From NCBI GenBank assembly GCA_015179025.1, contig WHUX01000005.1:248001-312000 (forward strand): 64,000 nucleotides of DNA, written 5' to 3'. The notes beneath the pieces are model-generated. The model was not told the origin of the DNA. It did no database searches and saw only the letters and a program-made list of their open reading frames with translations. The position numbers were made by a program, and so were the translations under genes. The stretch is from Terfezia claveryi (Eukaryota > Ascomycota > Pezizomycetes > Pezizales > Pezizaceae). Shown piece after piece: positions 9,843 through 21,892 of this stretch (positions within the stretch are counted from its first letter, which is position 1; every line of letters starts with the position of its first letter).

Positions 9843-12141
9843 ATGCCGAACGTTGTCGTGCCAGCGTCAGGGTGGTCCCTCGGGACTGCTGCCGAGTCGA
9901 TCACCAACGGCAAAGGGCCAGGAGGAACTCCGAATCTCGCCCCCGGAGCAAAGCAGCTTATGCGAATACAATTCGCCGGTGGCACTTTACTGGAGGATCT
10001 CATCAAGGCAGGAGAGTTTAAGGTATCGTTCGGAAAGACTATTGTAAGTCGGGCCAAATCAAATCATACAGTCGGGCCCTATTGAGGTACTAGTCTATTG
10101 AGGTGCTTCCTATTGACAACTCCAATAGACTTTCCTCTACGGCAACCAAGCACAAGAGGTCCTCTCAAAGAGCGAGCAAACCCGACAGGAAATTTACGAA
10201 ACCACCGACGACAGCTTAAATTTCATGGGTTTAATCACACACCAACTCGAGGCGCGCAAGCTAGAGAAAGACGAAGACAACATTGCTGAGGTACTGGCTT
10301 TGAAGCAGCAGATGTCGGCTTTGAAGGACCAGAAGGAGTCAAAAAGGTAGGTCTTGTAGTCTCTCTGAGCTCTTTCCGAGCTTGTTGGGCTCACCTTTCT
10401 TAGTACCATGCTCGTGGAACAGCGTGGGGCAAAGGGCCTTCCATCCCGAAGACCAGCACCTATTGGAGTCAGGAGACGGCCTGGTACGGGTCCGGAGGCC
10501 ATTGCGAAAACACCAGCACAAACGTCCGCCGAAACTGAAGCGAAGATGAACGCCCTTCGAGCACCCATAATACACTTGCTCGCTCTTGGCTCAGATTCAG
10601 AGAGAAATATCGCTATGAAGACACACGCTCCAGTTGATCTATGCCTCCGAATCTTACAAAGGATTGGAAACCGAACAAGGGCGGGAAACCATTGGCAGCT
10701 GGTGGACGATATTTACCGAAACCTGGATTTGTGGAAGTTTCCTTACGGTAACCAAAAGGATAGAGATGTTGCGATTGAGAATGCGAAGGCAGCGTTCGTC
10801 CGGTTAAGGTTACCAGCAGGTGCATCCGAATGGGACCTTTTGGTGAAGCCAGAGGATCGAGGGAAAGTGAAAGTTGGTCCACCGCCACCAACACTACCCA
10901 AACCGAAACCATTGCCCAACCTCAATATCTCAAAGGTGGAGGAGGGAAGAATTATCCCTCCAGAAGCCTCACCGACAGCCTCCGAGAACTCAGTTGGTGC
11001 TGAACAGTTGGCTAGATCTACATCGTCTCAGCCGCCGAATAAGACTAGGCGAGTGGGTGAGAAGGATAGGATGGACAAGATCATTGCCAACGGAGTGAAA
11101 CCGTTGAAGGCAAAGAAGGAAGCTGCGCAAAAGGAGAAAAAAGAAAAGGCAATCCCTGGTACTTCTGCGCCAAAGAAGTTGGTTCGACCTCTGAAACCAA
11201 AGTCCGAAGCAGCACCGAAGCCTATTAAGCGACAAACAAAATGGAAACATCCTGAAGGCGGAATTGCCGCGATAGCCGCCGCACGAGAAGCACATTTCAA
11301 ATCAGAGAAGTTTGTCCAGTCGGATTCGGATGCAGAAGGGAGCACTAAAGCCTCGGTCAAATCACCCCTAGCAGCGGGAACACAATTGGGCCAAAAGGTT
11401 GCTGGAAAGTCACCACTCCCAACTACCGGTCATGGGTCGGCAAGGGTAGATCTTAAGACCGCTTCACCAGCCAAGAAGAGGGTGACCGAGGCTGCGAAAG
11501 CTACCAAGCGTACAGCTTTTCTGGAAGCAAAGAAGACTGTTGCAGTGAAGGTACTGCCAGCGAAGGCTGCAGCACTGGCCCCTGAGAGGACACGTCCAAT
11601 TGTGAAAGCGACTGGGACTATTGGTGGAAAGAGGCCCCTGGCTGCTAGAGGCAAGGCAGGTGAGAAGGAGCCACTGGTACGCACCGCCAGTGCTGTCAAG
11701 CGTTCTCCAACTGGATCATCTCCTACAGTAACATCACAGGAAGCCGGATCAGTAACATCCACACCAAAGACTCTCACTAGTATTGGTACCGTTTCTACAC
11801 CAACACGCTCTCCAAGTCATACCATCACTGTAGCAATGCAACCTAGTGCGAAGAAACAACCTCGATTCGTCCAAGAGACCACTGCTGTGTCGGCCAAAAG
11901 AAAAGCTGAACGTGCTGAAGAGGATGCTCCTCCAAAAGCAATCAAGCGTCAGAAGTTACCAGATGCAAACACACTCAATTTGGCAAGGAGGTTTAAAGAA
12001 GAGTATGCCAAGTACGCGAAGCTCTACAAGGAGGCTCAGAATGAGGGGCCTCAGCAGAATGAGAAGTTAAGGAGAGTCCTCAAGATGCATGGCGATCTGG
12101 CGGCTATGAAGTTGAAGTTGTCCAACTTTGCTGCAGCTTAG
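9843..12141 (+). CDS. ELL-like RNA polymerase II elongation factor
   Basis: Exons 9843-10043, 10129-10346 and 10404-12141 join in phase (718 residues); introns of 85 and 57 nt have GTAAGT and GTAGGT donors. Residues about 1-130 resemble the ELL N-terminal domain (FLYGNQAQEVL, then a helix LITHQLEARKLEKD). About 165-260 contain a winged-helix-like block starting IIHLLALGSDSERN, laid out as in ELL after an RRPAPIGV stretch. The middle 300 residues are Lys/Ala/Pro-rich and probably disordered. The C-terminal 60 residues (ARRFKEEYAKYAKLYKEAQ) form a helix like the occludin-homology tail of ELL. ELL proteins suppress Pol II pausing in the nucleus. Assignment rests on domain order and short motifs, so it is moderately sure. 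Confidence 0.62.
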
Positions 12142-13770
12142 GAGGCTGAAGGCAATGGGACCAAGCCCTTGGCTGGAACGAAACGCCGGACCTCGACTGC
12201 TTGAGTTGACGTTCCTTTCTCCTCATCCCTTTTCGGCCTCTCTTTATATTTTGCCTTTTCTGCTCACCTAGGATTTTCTATTTTGCTCATTTCTTTTTCT
12301 TAGCACGGATTCTTAGCACGGATGGGTAATGGAGTCAATTGCTTTACTATGCTCACTCTTTTGCTTTACATACACATCGTCATCGCACTTTGCCCTCATC
12401 ATTCGAACATTACGACCTCACTACGATACATCATAATCATCATCATCGGTCATCACATTTCGCTTACCGTCATAGCCTAATCCCCTCACACTTCATTTCC
12501 TTTGGCTTTCAATCTCAACATCTAATGGCGAGGCGTTATTAACTCTATCTGAGCTTGCTTTTAAGCTTTTTCTTTGTAATGAATATGATACACTGGCGTT
12601 TTTCCTTGCAATTTTTTTTTGGCAAATATTTTCCTAGCTAAAATAGCTGATGGGATTGATGTTGTTTTTGTCTTACTTGCTGAGAGGATGAAGATATATG
12701 AACCCTTTGTCTTTTGGTTTTTTTTTCACGCGGATAGCTGTGGCTTTGCGTGAATTCTGTTGGACAGGTGGAGCAGGGCAGCAGGGCAGCAGGGCAGCAG
12801 GGCAGCAGGGCAGAGTAGGATATGGGGAATCTTGGGCATTTGGAATAATTCGGCTTGACAAGGAACTAGACAAGGTGCTCCACGATATACTGTGTTTGAG
12901 ACATTGAACGGTTTCAGTTGCGGAATTGAATCAAGAGCCCCGGAGAAGGTGTTAGGGTTGGGTGGTGTTTAAGGTTGTGAATGTCATGTCGGCTTGGGGT
13001 GATGCCGTCCTCTCATTCCCTAAGGTTGTTAGAGGGATCTAGCTTTTTTACTGGCCTTGTATATACATGCTAGCTACCTAGTTACTACTCGACTATATTT
13101 TACGGTAGGGCTTGCCCTTTGCTCTTTGGAAGTGAAGGGCGAGTGAGGTCCTGAGCTGTGCTGGGAATATCATATAGATTGATGGTTGATTGGCTTGATT
13201 ACTTGATTGTAGCACTGTAGTTGTGCGGATTTGGTGAAAGTAATATAAGATTGAGATTGAACGAGACTTACCTACTGCTAGAATTCAGGCGGTCCGGAAT
13301 TAACGTAATCCGGGTGGGTGCGTGTTAAGGGTAATTGGGGCCTATCGGAGGAGGTTATAGAAGAGAAGGCCCCAGGGGAGAAAAAAAAAAAAAAGGAAGG
13401 GAGAGAACTCTTGTAGATCTTCCACCCAAGGGGATAACGAGGTACTGTAATAGATGTAGATATATACTGGTATTTTACGATACTAGGTTTTATTATTTAA
13501 TTAAACCTAACCTACTACATTTATGCCAAAAACACCCCAAGAAAAGCCAGACGCCCTATTAAATGTAGTTGCAAAGCTCCAATCCTCTAAAGGCACGAGA
13601 CCCGCTCTCCACAGCCACGGATCTGTTCCTCTCGTTCCTTTTTTTCCTTTCTAGCTCCCTAGAAATATAGGGAAAAAAAAAAAAAAAAAAAGCAATTAAC
13701 GAACGTCTAAAAGAAAAAAAAAAAAAAACCCCCACCTCCCCAATGCATTTCCTTCTGTCCAATTGACCCA
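12142..13770. other. 3' flank of ELL-like gene, convergent with arrestin gene
   Basis: No gene seen. T- and A-rich sequence, an 8-bp minisatellite (12772-12812) and poly-A tracts (about 13380, 13671, 13714). The neighbouring genes point towards each other, so both transcription ends should fall here. Confidence 0.6.
12772..12812. repeat. 8-bp minisatellite AGCAGGGC, about 5 copies
   Basis: Five consecutive exact AGCAGGGC units are visible. No coding role is apparent. Confidence 0.9.
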
Positions 13771-15832
13771 TTACGACGGAAACAGCCTACTCGCTCTCTT
13801 CCCATCCCCCTCGAAATACCCCGATTGCAACGGGTACTCTCGTCTTGGTCCATCTGCAACCATAATATCCACATCGTCAACCTCCCTCAACACGGCATCT
13901 TCATATGTTGGTGGCGCATCCACCATAGCCATATGTACCGCATGTTGGGGTTGAACAGGTTGCCAGATTTCCCCCCCTATTCCTGATCTTACGAAGGAAG
14001 GCCCCCCCTCATGGGAGGGGAAGCTGGGTGAGTGGGATTGGGGGAATGTAGATGACGCTGGTGAGGGGATTGGTAAGGTGGTGGTACTGCTAGTGGGGGG
14101 TTCGGTGTAGGCGAATTGGTGGGGGGGAGCCTCGTAACTATTTGTGCAGTAGGAGTTTTGGAATGGGGCTTGTAAAGTGCTAGGAGAAGATGGTTGATTC
14201 GTATAGGTACTTGGAAAGGCTGCGGAGGAGGGACGCGAGGAGGAGGAGGAGGTTAGTGGGGAGGAAGGGGCCGGGTAGGAGTTAACGCGGAGGTGTTGCT
14301 GCGTGTGGTCTTGTCGGGGAAGGAACAGTTGTCTCGGATTGTTGAGTTGGAGGTTGGTTGGGCGGTAGTTGAGTGCTGCAAGGAGTTTTGCGCTAGGTGT
14401 GAAGCCGGTGTAGACTTCTATAGGGATGAGGAGGGGGATTTGCTAAACCCAGCGTGAGCCGTTAAATGATATTATATCATTGTTCCAAGGGGTCTTACAT
14501 CCACAATACCACCCTCCCCTAAGCTAACCCCCAGTGTAACCTCCAATTGATAACTCCTGGCGATATTACACGTCCTAAAACTCGGACTAATGTTCTCGGG
14601 TAACACCCAATTCTCCCATATTCTCGGATCTGCTTCCAATTGCGCCCCAGGAAGAGCATCTGTTGGACCAAATGTATATGGAATTGGCATTCCCAACCTA
14701 TAATCCGTGTATGTATTAAACAGTGGCACAGTGAAAGTAACTTTCTTACTATGCTCATGCGCTGTAATGAGCGTCGTCATAAACAGCCTGAGCTGGACCT
14801 GTCTCAACACTACGGGCGTCTTAAACGGCGCGAGTTTCGCCATGATAATCCTCAAACTCAACGGTTTTTTTGGGACTAACACCGGCGGAGAAGGCAGTCG
14901 TGCTTCGATTGTAAACCTCGGCTCCTCGTTCGGATGCAGCGCTGTTTGTATTTCAGGTTCCTTACTCTTCCCCCAGAATCCCTTCTTCTTCTTTGGTAGC
15001 GGCGTCAATAGCGGGAAGTGTAATAAGTGTTCCCTCCGAGCAAAGACCTCCGCTTGGGCGACCTCCGCTTGGGCGACCTCCCTCGGCGGGTCAATCGGTA
15101 GAAACACAAAAAAAGCTTCCTTTCTCACATTCATCCGGTAGAATTGAGGTCGGTTGACGGTCGCTTTGATATAATACCTGATACTGCCACCCTCGCCCTG
15201 AGATCCGCCAGGCTGGCTGTGGAGAGACGGTGGAAGAGTGTTCTTCGTATGTTGCTCTGCGTCTCTAGCGTATTCCAGATTCCCTTCCTTGACGGTGAGT
15301 TTAGAAAACAGCGAGTCCAAGGGCCGACAGGAGTTGTTGATGGGAATGCGGAAGCTGAAAGGATAAGTGTGTGTTCCCGCGGGAAGGGTAAAGTCAGTCT
15401 CGCCGGAACCTCCGGCGGCTTCTTGTGATTTTCTGATCTGTTCAGGAGGGAAGACAGTTTTTACTTGGTATAATAGCTATATGAGATTCCCAAATTAGAA
15501 TTAAGGCTGGTGATACTGAACAGGGGGTAATATCTCTTGCTGACCTTATGTATCTCAATATGAACTTTCTTACTCGACCGTGGATTATCATGAAGGTCAT
15601 TCTCTTTAGGTCCTAAGAGCCTCGTTTTAGATACTCCCTCCAGCTTAACATTAATGGAAGACACTGTCTCGGTTGTGTTTTTCTCGACATTGAAAACGAC
15701 TCTGCCTATACAATTGCCATGAATTAGTCCCTAAAGTCAATGAGGGCTTGTTTGTCACAGCCTCTTGCCTGTTATTAAGTCCAAGCAGGTAAAAACGGAG
15801 CCTTGCTTGTCGATCTCAATCCTCACTGACAT
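13771..15832 (-). CDS. Arrestin-related trafficking adaptor (alpha-arrestin, PPxY)
   Basis: Alpha-arrestins link plasma-membrane transporters to the Rsp5/Nedd4 ubiquitin ligase for endocytosis. Exons on the minus strand are 15832-15769, 15705-15545, 15476-14499 and 14442-13771, giving 624 residues in one frame. The N-terminal arrestin fold shows LDLITGRVVFNVEK, VKLEGVSKTRLLG and LLYQVKTVFPP; GTHTYPFSFRIP follows, and the C-domain strand IPLLIPIEVYTGF is encoded across the last intron. The tail is Ser/Pro-rich and carries PPTYEDA at about 578, a typical WW-domain ligand. The first intron has a GC donor (G|GCAAGA) and is required to join the two halves of the TGRVVF strand. Lys-rich stretches near KKKKGFWGK could be ubiquitination sites; this last point is inference. 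Confidence 0.92.
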
Positions 15833-16360
15833 GATGCTTCTGGGAGCTTGATTTCGAATTATGCTCGAAGCTCTCAACTGCCTGTCGAATTGCAACTCGC
15901 AGGCCAAGGCTATCAACACCTGTACACTCTAGATGTAATAACTTGGCCCAGGACGGACACGGTGCCTCGGCCGTGGCCTCTCTATATATATGATTTGCAG
16001 CGTTGAGTCGAGTACCACGATGTCGCACAAGCACCGGATATGACATAGCAAGGAGGCCTAATCATCTCGATTTGGATATCATTCTTGGCATCTGAGGTTC
16101 GGGTATGGCGCTGCTCACGCCGCGACAGATGGGCGCAACAGAACGTCATGGTTGGATTACTGCTGCAGCAGTCTGCATGAGGTGAACTCAGCCCTCGGAC
16201 TCTGCCGCTCCCCTCCCACGTTTACGTACATTTCCATTAATGTATGTCTGTTGTCGGCCCCGAGACTATCTATTGCTTACATCTATATATCCCTTTGAAG
16301 CGCAGCCGGTCCTGACGCGCGTAGCTATTTAGGAGCATAACCAAAAAGGCAAGAGGCCCT
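15833..16360. other. Spacer between arrestin and lipase genes
   Basis: Serves as promoter of the arrestin gene and 3' flank of the lipase gene, both on the minus strand. No additional gene or clear motif is visible. Confidence 0.5.
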
Positions 16361-18001
16361 TCATAAGCCCTCTTTGGCTAGCATATCTGTAGTCCGCCTT
16401 GTCAGCCACGAATTTCAATTTCAGATTCGTTTTGTCTCACCGGCAATGTCACAATACAATGCAACCGCGTTAAAGCTTTTACGTTAGTTAGAAAGCGGGG
16501 ATGTAAAAATAGGCACGGAAGAATATCTAGGTAGGCGTACATACCGTCGCTCCATGAACATCCATTTTAGTCGGTTGGTCCAATTTATGATGTCCAAATG
16601 TGTAGGCCCAATAAGAGTGCCCTTGTATATCCCGTGTTTCGCAGACTGAACACTGACCAAACCATCATTTGGACCTTCCCGTTCCCATATTATCTTGTGT
16701 GACTTGCGAAATGGAGAGAATAACCCTGGTTTCGCTAGAGCCCCGTAGCTATAATAACTACAATCCTCATGTGAAAAACACTCGACTAAGTAAATACCAG
16801 TGAACTTACCTAACACCCTCAACATCAGGACAGGCAGGATTAAAAATTTCTCGCATGTATGAAGTCGTCAACTGTGAGAAGGCCCCTGTCTCTAGGCCAA
16901 TATTCTTCATTGCCTTGTATAGCCTTGGCAGTCTCTGTCCTGTGAAGGAGTATAAGGCATGGAGGGAATGCATATTGTCAATCAATTCAAACACATAGTC
17001 GGCAAATGAGGAGCCTGGAAGGTTAATTAGGTTAAAACATATAGCCTCCCAAGCTTGTTTCCCCTACCTCGATGTGGAGTTGCAATAGTTGTCAAAGAGG
17101 CGACCTACCTACAATTAGCTTTTGATGTCTATGGAGGGATGTCATACTTACATTGAATTTATCTGGCTTCAACTGACTAATCATGTAACGACTGTCAATG
17201 CCCCTATGTCGTTCGAGTCAGTTCGTTCCTCATCATTTCTGCGCCCCTAGAGATCCCTACCCCTGGGGCCCCGCATTATTGAGTTAGAGATGTTGGAGAT
17301 GTCTGGGGGTAAGTATAATCAACTGTCATACCATGCTATGTCTGTGAAAAGGTCAGTGCTTGTACAGTTACGGAATGATTTAGGTGCATACCCTATAAGA
17401 TTCACACTCTTTTGAGCTGCCTTTGCTTCAATTTGCTCCATGAGAGCCTTCGATCTAACCTCTATGGACCCTGAAGCCGGGACAACCGTTGTAATAACCT
17501 CAGCCCCAAGTGCAGTCAAACCTTCACTTATACCTCGCCAATAGGCAATGCCTGGCATAAGATTTCTGGCCAACTTCAGCTCGTCAAACCCTAGTAAACC
17601 ATGGCAAAGTACAACCGGATTCTTGGGAGCCTCTATGCCACAATTAGAACTCTGGTCTCCAAACATAACGGGGAGGGCAATATGCCATATTTCTCCCGCA
17701 TTACTGCATATTCATCCTCAATGATTCTGCCTAGGGCTTTTAGGTCGGGTATCCGGGGGTCAGCGCTCCATTTTCGTGGTGAATCCCAAAAGAAGCTAGA
17801 CCCTGGTCTGGGTGAGAAGTGTCGTACTGCCTGCAGCGGGGCTGGAGGCTGTGGTCCTGGATGGCGCAGCTGGTCATAGCTGTATTTGTAGGGCGTAAAT
17901 TTATATCTGGCATTAAATGGATGGCTCCTGGGAGTGCCCCATGAACGGGTGCCTGCTGTTGCATGCAGAGCCTGGAGCTGAGCCGATTTCAATTTGCGCA
18001 T
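16361..18001 (-). CDS. Alpha/beta-hydrolase lipase, frame conflict at the active-site microexon
   Basis: Inferred exons (minus): 18001-17686, 17632-17392, a 10-nt microexon 17341-17332, 17203-17152, 17104-17068, 17014-16810, 16757-16545, 16475-16441 and 16386-16361. The product matches fungal triacylglycerol-lipase-like hydrolases: NPVVLCHGLLGFDEL (oxyanion loop), VNLIG then HSM (nucleophile elbow, catalytic Ser), LTTIATPHRGSSFADYV, EGPNDGLVS (Asp region) and the C-terminal RFNAVALYCDIADMLAKEGL. The Arg/Lys-rich N-terminus suggests possible mitochondrial targeting. The first intron needs a GC donor (G|GCATAT). Inclusion of the microexon breaks the frame by one base, while skipping it keeps 374 residues in frame but deletes the catalytic serine. 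The gene is therefore inactive, mis-assembled, or spliced in a way not seen here. Confidence 0.75.
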
Positions 18002-18586
18002 CAAGATCCCAATTTGAGGCAGTGCCAATCCAATACCTAGGTGTCAATGTTCAGGGTAAGAGAGCTTCTGATGATTCTCACAATAGTAATTGTGTCGCAG
18101 CCTGGGCTCGAGACGCTACTAATAGGTAAGTCAGTAATAGTAATAACTTGTAATTTGATCTTTTATATATCTCAACTATTCTGGGAGAAGAGTCCAGATC
18201 CTTTTGCCACTTGCAAAGTGTAAGTCCACACTGTCGACGGGTTTCCGAAGCGCAGAAAGGTCTTATTTGTACCTGTAATTACTTTGCCAAAGGCAACACT
18301 CGATGCAAATTAAAACGAATATGGAGAAACGTCATAAACTTCGGTCCACAGCCAAATGGAAAGCCAGCTCAAGAAGCGCCAAGTAAAAAGTGTCAAGGTC
18401 ACATGACTCTTCTCCCCCAAAGTGTGGAATGAATTGCTTCTCAGATTCCCACACACAAACCAACACCAACGCCAACTGGTCGAAGGGAAAGGTTTCTTTC
18501 GCCGCAGTATCCTCCTCATCCCGAGGAGTTGTCGCCCCCCGCGGTTATCAGGATAACGCTACGGGACCTACCAAATCGGCTTCATA
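18002..18586. promoter_or_regulatory. Divergent promoter region, lipase and Msd1-like genes
   Basis: 585 bp separate the two divergent start codons. The last 150 bp before 18587 are C/A-rich, as in many fungal leaders. No specific regulatory site could be assigned. Confidence 0.4.
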
Positions 18587-21208
18587 ATGGATCTCTCGTC
18601 CGCATCGACATATCTGAACAACTTACTGGCAAAGGCTGGCCTTCTGAAAGGGGGAACCGCTGTCAACTTCCACAACCCTTCCTCTGATGATGGATCGACT
18701 ACACGGATCATCAATCTTGTGCACGACTTGGTCACGAGAAGAGAAGTATGTGGGATCTGCAAATTGTCATGGGGAGTGAAGGAGAAGAAGGTGCTGACAG
18801 ATTTTCTCGCTGTAGAAAGAAGAGGAGCAGCTGGAGAGCCTAGCCAACACGATACGAACATTGCGCAGTGATAACGCGAAATTACAACAAGCCAATGTAT
18901 GTTGACTACCAAACTGCTCTGAAATCGAAAAATTGTGCCTAAACTCACAACGGTGAGAACCATATCTGATGATTGTAATAGGAGAAACTGGGTAAGAAAT
19001 GCGAGGAGCTCGAACGAAAAAACGTCACACTGGAGGGTCAGCAAAATGCTTTTAATTCCACTCTGCGAACCTCCGAAGCTGCCGCCAAGTCACTCCGTGA
19101 TGAAACAACTCGGCTAAAAATGGTTCTTCAACAAGTACGAAATCAATTTGCCATCGATATCCGGAAGCGAGACGTGCAACTTGGTAAGATCAAGGAGCAG
19201 CTTCTCAATCCCCGAAGAAATCCCAAGAATGTCAACACGATTACTATTACCGGCACAGTACCTCCGGCTGCTGCAGACGTGGCCCCCCAGAGTGCTTGCG
19301 GTCCTGATTGCATGGCACAGGATACAGCAGACGCCCTCACAGAACTCTCCCAGACACTTGCGAATGAGAACGACAATCTAGTTAGCATAACACGACAAAC
19401 GCTATCAACTCTCAACACAATACAAGGGATACAGGATGATTGTCATTTCCCACCAGAGGAAGAGTCGGGAGATGCATATTTATCTGTCTGTCCGCAATCT
19501 TTTGAAGCGTTATCTGAAGAGTTACAGCGTTCGCTAGAGAGCCTGAGGGAGATGATAAACCAGCCCAACTATGTCGCCATTGAGGAATTGCAGGAACGGG
19601 ACAAGATAATTGAGGAGAAAGAGAAGGAGATTGCAAGACTACAAGCCAGGATAGAGGTTGTTGAGGAGGAGTGGAGGAAGGCGATCGAGATGGTGAAGAT
19701 GTGGAACCAAAGTATGAGGGGGAAGCTTCCGAGTACCGCGGTTGCGCCTATTGAGGCGACACAAGAGAGGACCGTGGGAGGCTTAGAACAGATTCTAGAG
19801 GAAGACGAGGAGGAAGAGGAGGAAGAAATTAGAGTTCAAGTTCAGAAGAAGCAAGTGTATTCAGCTGCTGAGCAACACGTTGAAGAAAGAGAGAGGTGTG
19901 AGGATCCAGGAAATTCGGGTGACATCTTCTTGGATGAAGAACAGCTTCAACGCGAAGCTTCCATGATTGTGGATGAGGTTGGTGATGATGCGGAAGCTGA
20001 GGAGGATGAAGAACAAAACCAAGAGCGCATGAAGTATATGTTGGAGGACATGGATGGAGAGTACGATGTGGTAAATAGGGAGCAGTTCGAGGAAATCCAG
20101 GGAGAGGAGGATAGCGAGCGAATGGGGCACGATGGCGCTGAAGGATCAGAGGCACTTGAGGAACCAGATGATGAGCATCAACTTGAAGATGAAGTACCAG
20201 GGGACGAAGAACCACAAATAGAAATGGACGATGAGCAGGATGACGAAATGGAAGATAGCGGACCTACCTGATCAAGAGCATCCCGGCGGAGCCCTGAAGG
20301 CATCTATCAACACGGCCGCCCTGAATTCTACCCCGCCACCAACGTCGCCACCAAACTCTCCGCCCCACCGCCCAAGAAGGACTCCTAGGACTATTAAAAC
20401 TCGCAACCTCGATGAGAATGTATCCCCCTCACCACTAAAGCTCAAGAGCACGCCATCCAAGCGGATCCCGAATCCTCGGAGATCACCGAGGAAAGCCCTT
20501 GCCCCAGCTTCGCCTTCACCAATTCACACTAAAATCAATCGCTTCTTGTCCGACATACTTCAAGCGCCTGCCACCCCGACGGAGTCCTCAAAGAAGGCTA
20601 CTCCAAAGGTTTGTTCCCCTCCAATGTGCCTCCCCTCCTATCGCCCTGCAACTAATGTAAATTGTAAGAAGACTACCAAACGAGCTCACTTCGAGTCTCC
20701 CCTCATCCAGGATACCCCCGAACTAGGTACGCCGAAACGGAGGAATAAAGGCCCCACGCCACCGCAGTTCGGGAAGTTTAAGGACGAGAACACCCCTACC
20801 ACACCGAGGCGCACTTCAAGGGTTTTCAACAGGAAACTTGAACTAGACACATCTGGAAAAGGGCAGGAAAATACTCTTGACACTCCGAGGCGCACTTCAG
20901 GAAAGTCCAACAAGAGACTTGAACTGGATACACTTAGAAAAGGACAGGAAAATACTCTTGACACTCCGAGACGTAGTTCAAGGGCATCCAAAAAAAGAGT
21001 CTTGTTGGATACACCCGAACAAGGGGAAGATGAGACTGCTGGTACCCCCAGGCGCACTTCAAGAGTACCTAAGAAGAGAGTCCTGTTTGATACACCTGAA
21101 CAACCAGCCTCGACGAGGGTATCGAAAAGGCGTAAGACACCGGCGATAAAGAAGCACGGTGGGGCAATGAGGTTGGATAACAAAGATGATGAAGCTTTCG
21201 CGCATTAG
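18587..21208 (+). CDS. Msd1/SSX2IP (ADIP) family spindle-pole protein
   Basis: Exons 18587-18745, 18816-18896 and 18982 onward are well supported. The N-terminal 200 residues (STYLNNLLAKAGLLKGG, then a coiled coil up to IDIRKRDVQLGKIKEQL) match the ADIP family. That family includes fission yeast Msd1, which anchors spindle microtubules to the spindle pole body. A very acidic region (about 300-480) follows. The first frame stops at 20271, but clear coding continues in another frame from about 20255 (PDQEHPGGALK). A 61-nt purine-rich intron (20194-20254, GTACCA...GAAG) would restore frame, giving about 781 residues; an indel is the alternative. A further in-frame intron, 20609-20668, is likely. 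The basic C-terminus contains four 27-residue repeats headed TPRRTSR. Confidence 0.75.
20801..21106 (+). repeat. 81-bp tandem repeat inside the Msd1-like gene, about 4 copies
   Basis: Units begin near 20801, 20882, 20963 and 21044, each encoding TPRR(T/S)S followed by a basic stretch and (L/F)(E/L)LDT or a variant. DNA similarity between adjacent units is high, so the array probably varies between strains. Confidence 0.85.
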
Positions 21209-21795
21209 GGAGTGCGGGAGTTAGAAAGGTTGTCTATTGTCTGATGCAGTCGCTTGAATGAACCGCGGTTGGGCTTGTTTCCTTACTTTTTTCCTTGCTT
21301 TCCACTATTTGCTTTGCTTTGGTTCGAGGATTCCCTTACTTTCCATTCTCTGTCCTCATTATCGTCTTGCTATCGTCTTCCCTTAATTGATATTCCTTAT
21401 TCATCCCTTTTTGCTTGCTTTAACAAGTTGTATAGCATTTTTGTTGCTTATTTATCTGAATTGGCGTACATAGGAAAGGAAAGGCGGTTGCTTATTCATT
21501 CTGTTGATAGTATGATATCCTTAATATTACTGGTACTACTAATCTTCGGATGGTTGTGTGGGTAAACTAGGGCTCGTTATTTGGTTAAAGGCAGGAAAGA
21601 ATGGGGGTCGCCACATGAAATGGGTCGAGAGTTGGGATTGTATTGTACATTCATTCATAAACAGGCAAGTGCTAGAAGTGCATAATTTTCCATGATTAAC
21701 TTTTGAAGAATTCTTGTTCAGCTTCAACATTTCCTGGATACCCGCGATTGGTAGAGAGTTCAGGGAACTTAAAATAAAGTTAAAAAAAAATACAC

Positions 21796-21892
21796 AGCCC
21801 GATGCGAGGGTCGAACTCGCGACCTTGAGATTCCCATTGCACAACCTACAGCAACTAAGAGTCACACGCTCTACCGACTGAGCCAACCGGGC
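21796..21892 (-). tRNA. tRNA-Lys (anticodon CTT) with intron
   Basis: A cloverleaf folds on the minus strand: acceptor GCCCGGT with ATCGGGC, D-arm GCTC/GAGC, T-arm GCGAG-TTCGACC-CTCGC. The anticodon loop CTCTTA is interrupted after position 37 by a 24-nt intron (21855-21832). Removing it leaves 73 nt including the discriminator base. The anticodon stem TGTGA/TCTCA has one apparent U-U mismatch. Confidence 0.93.
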
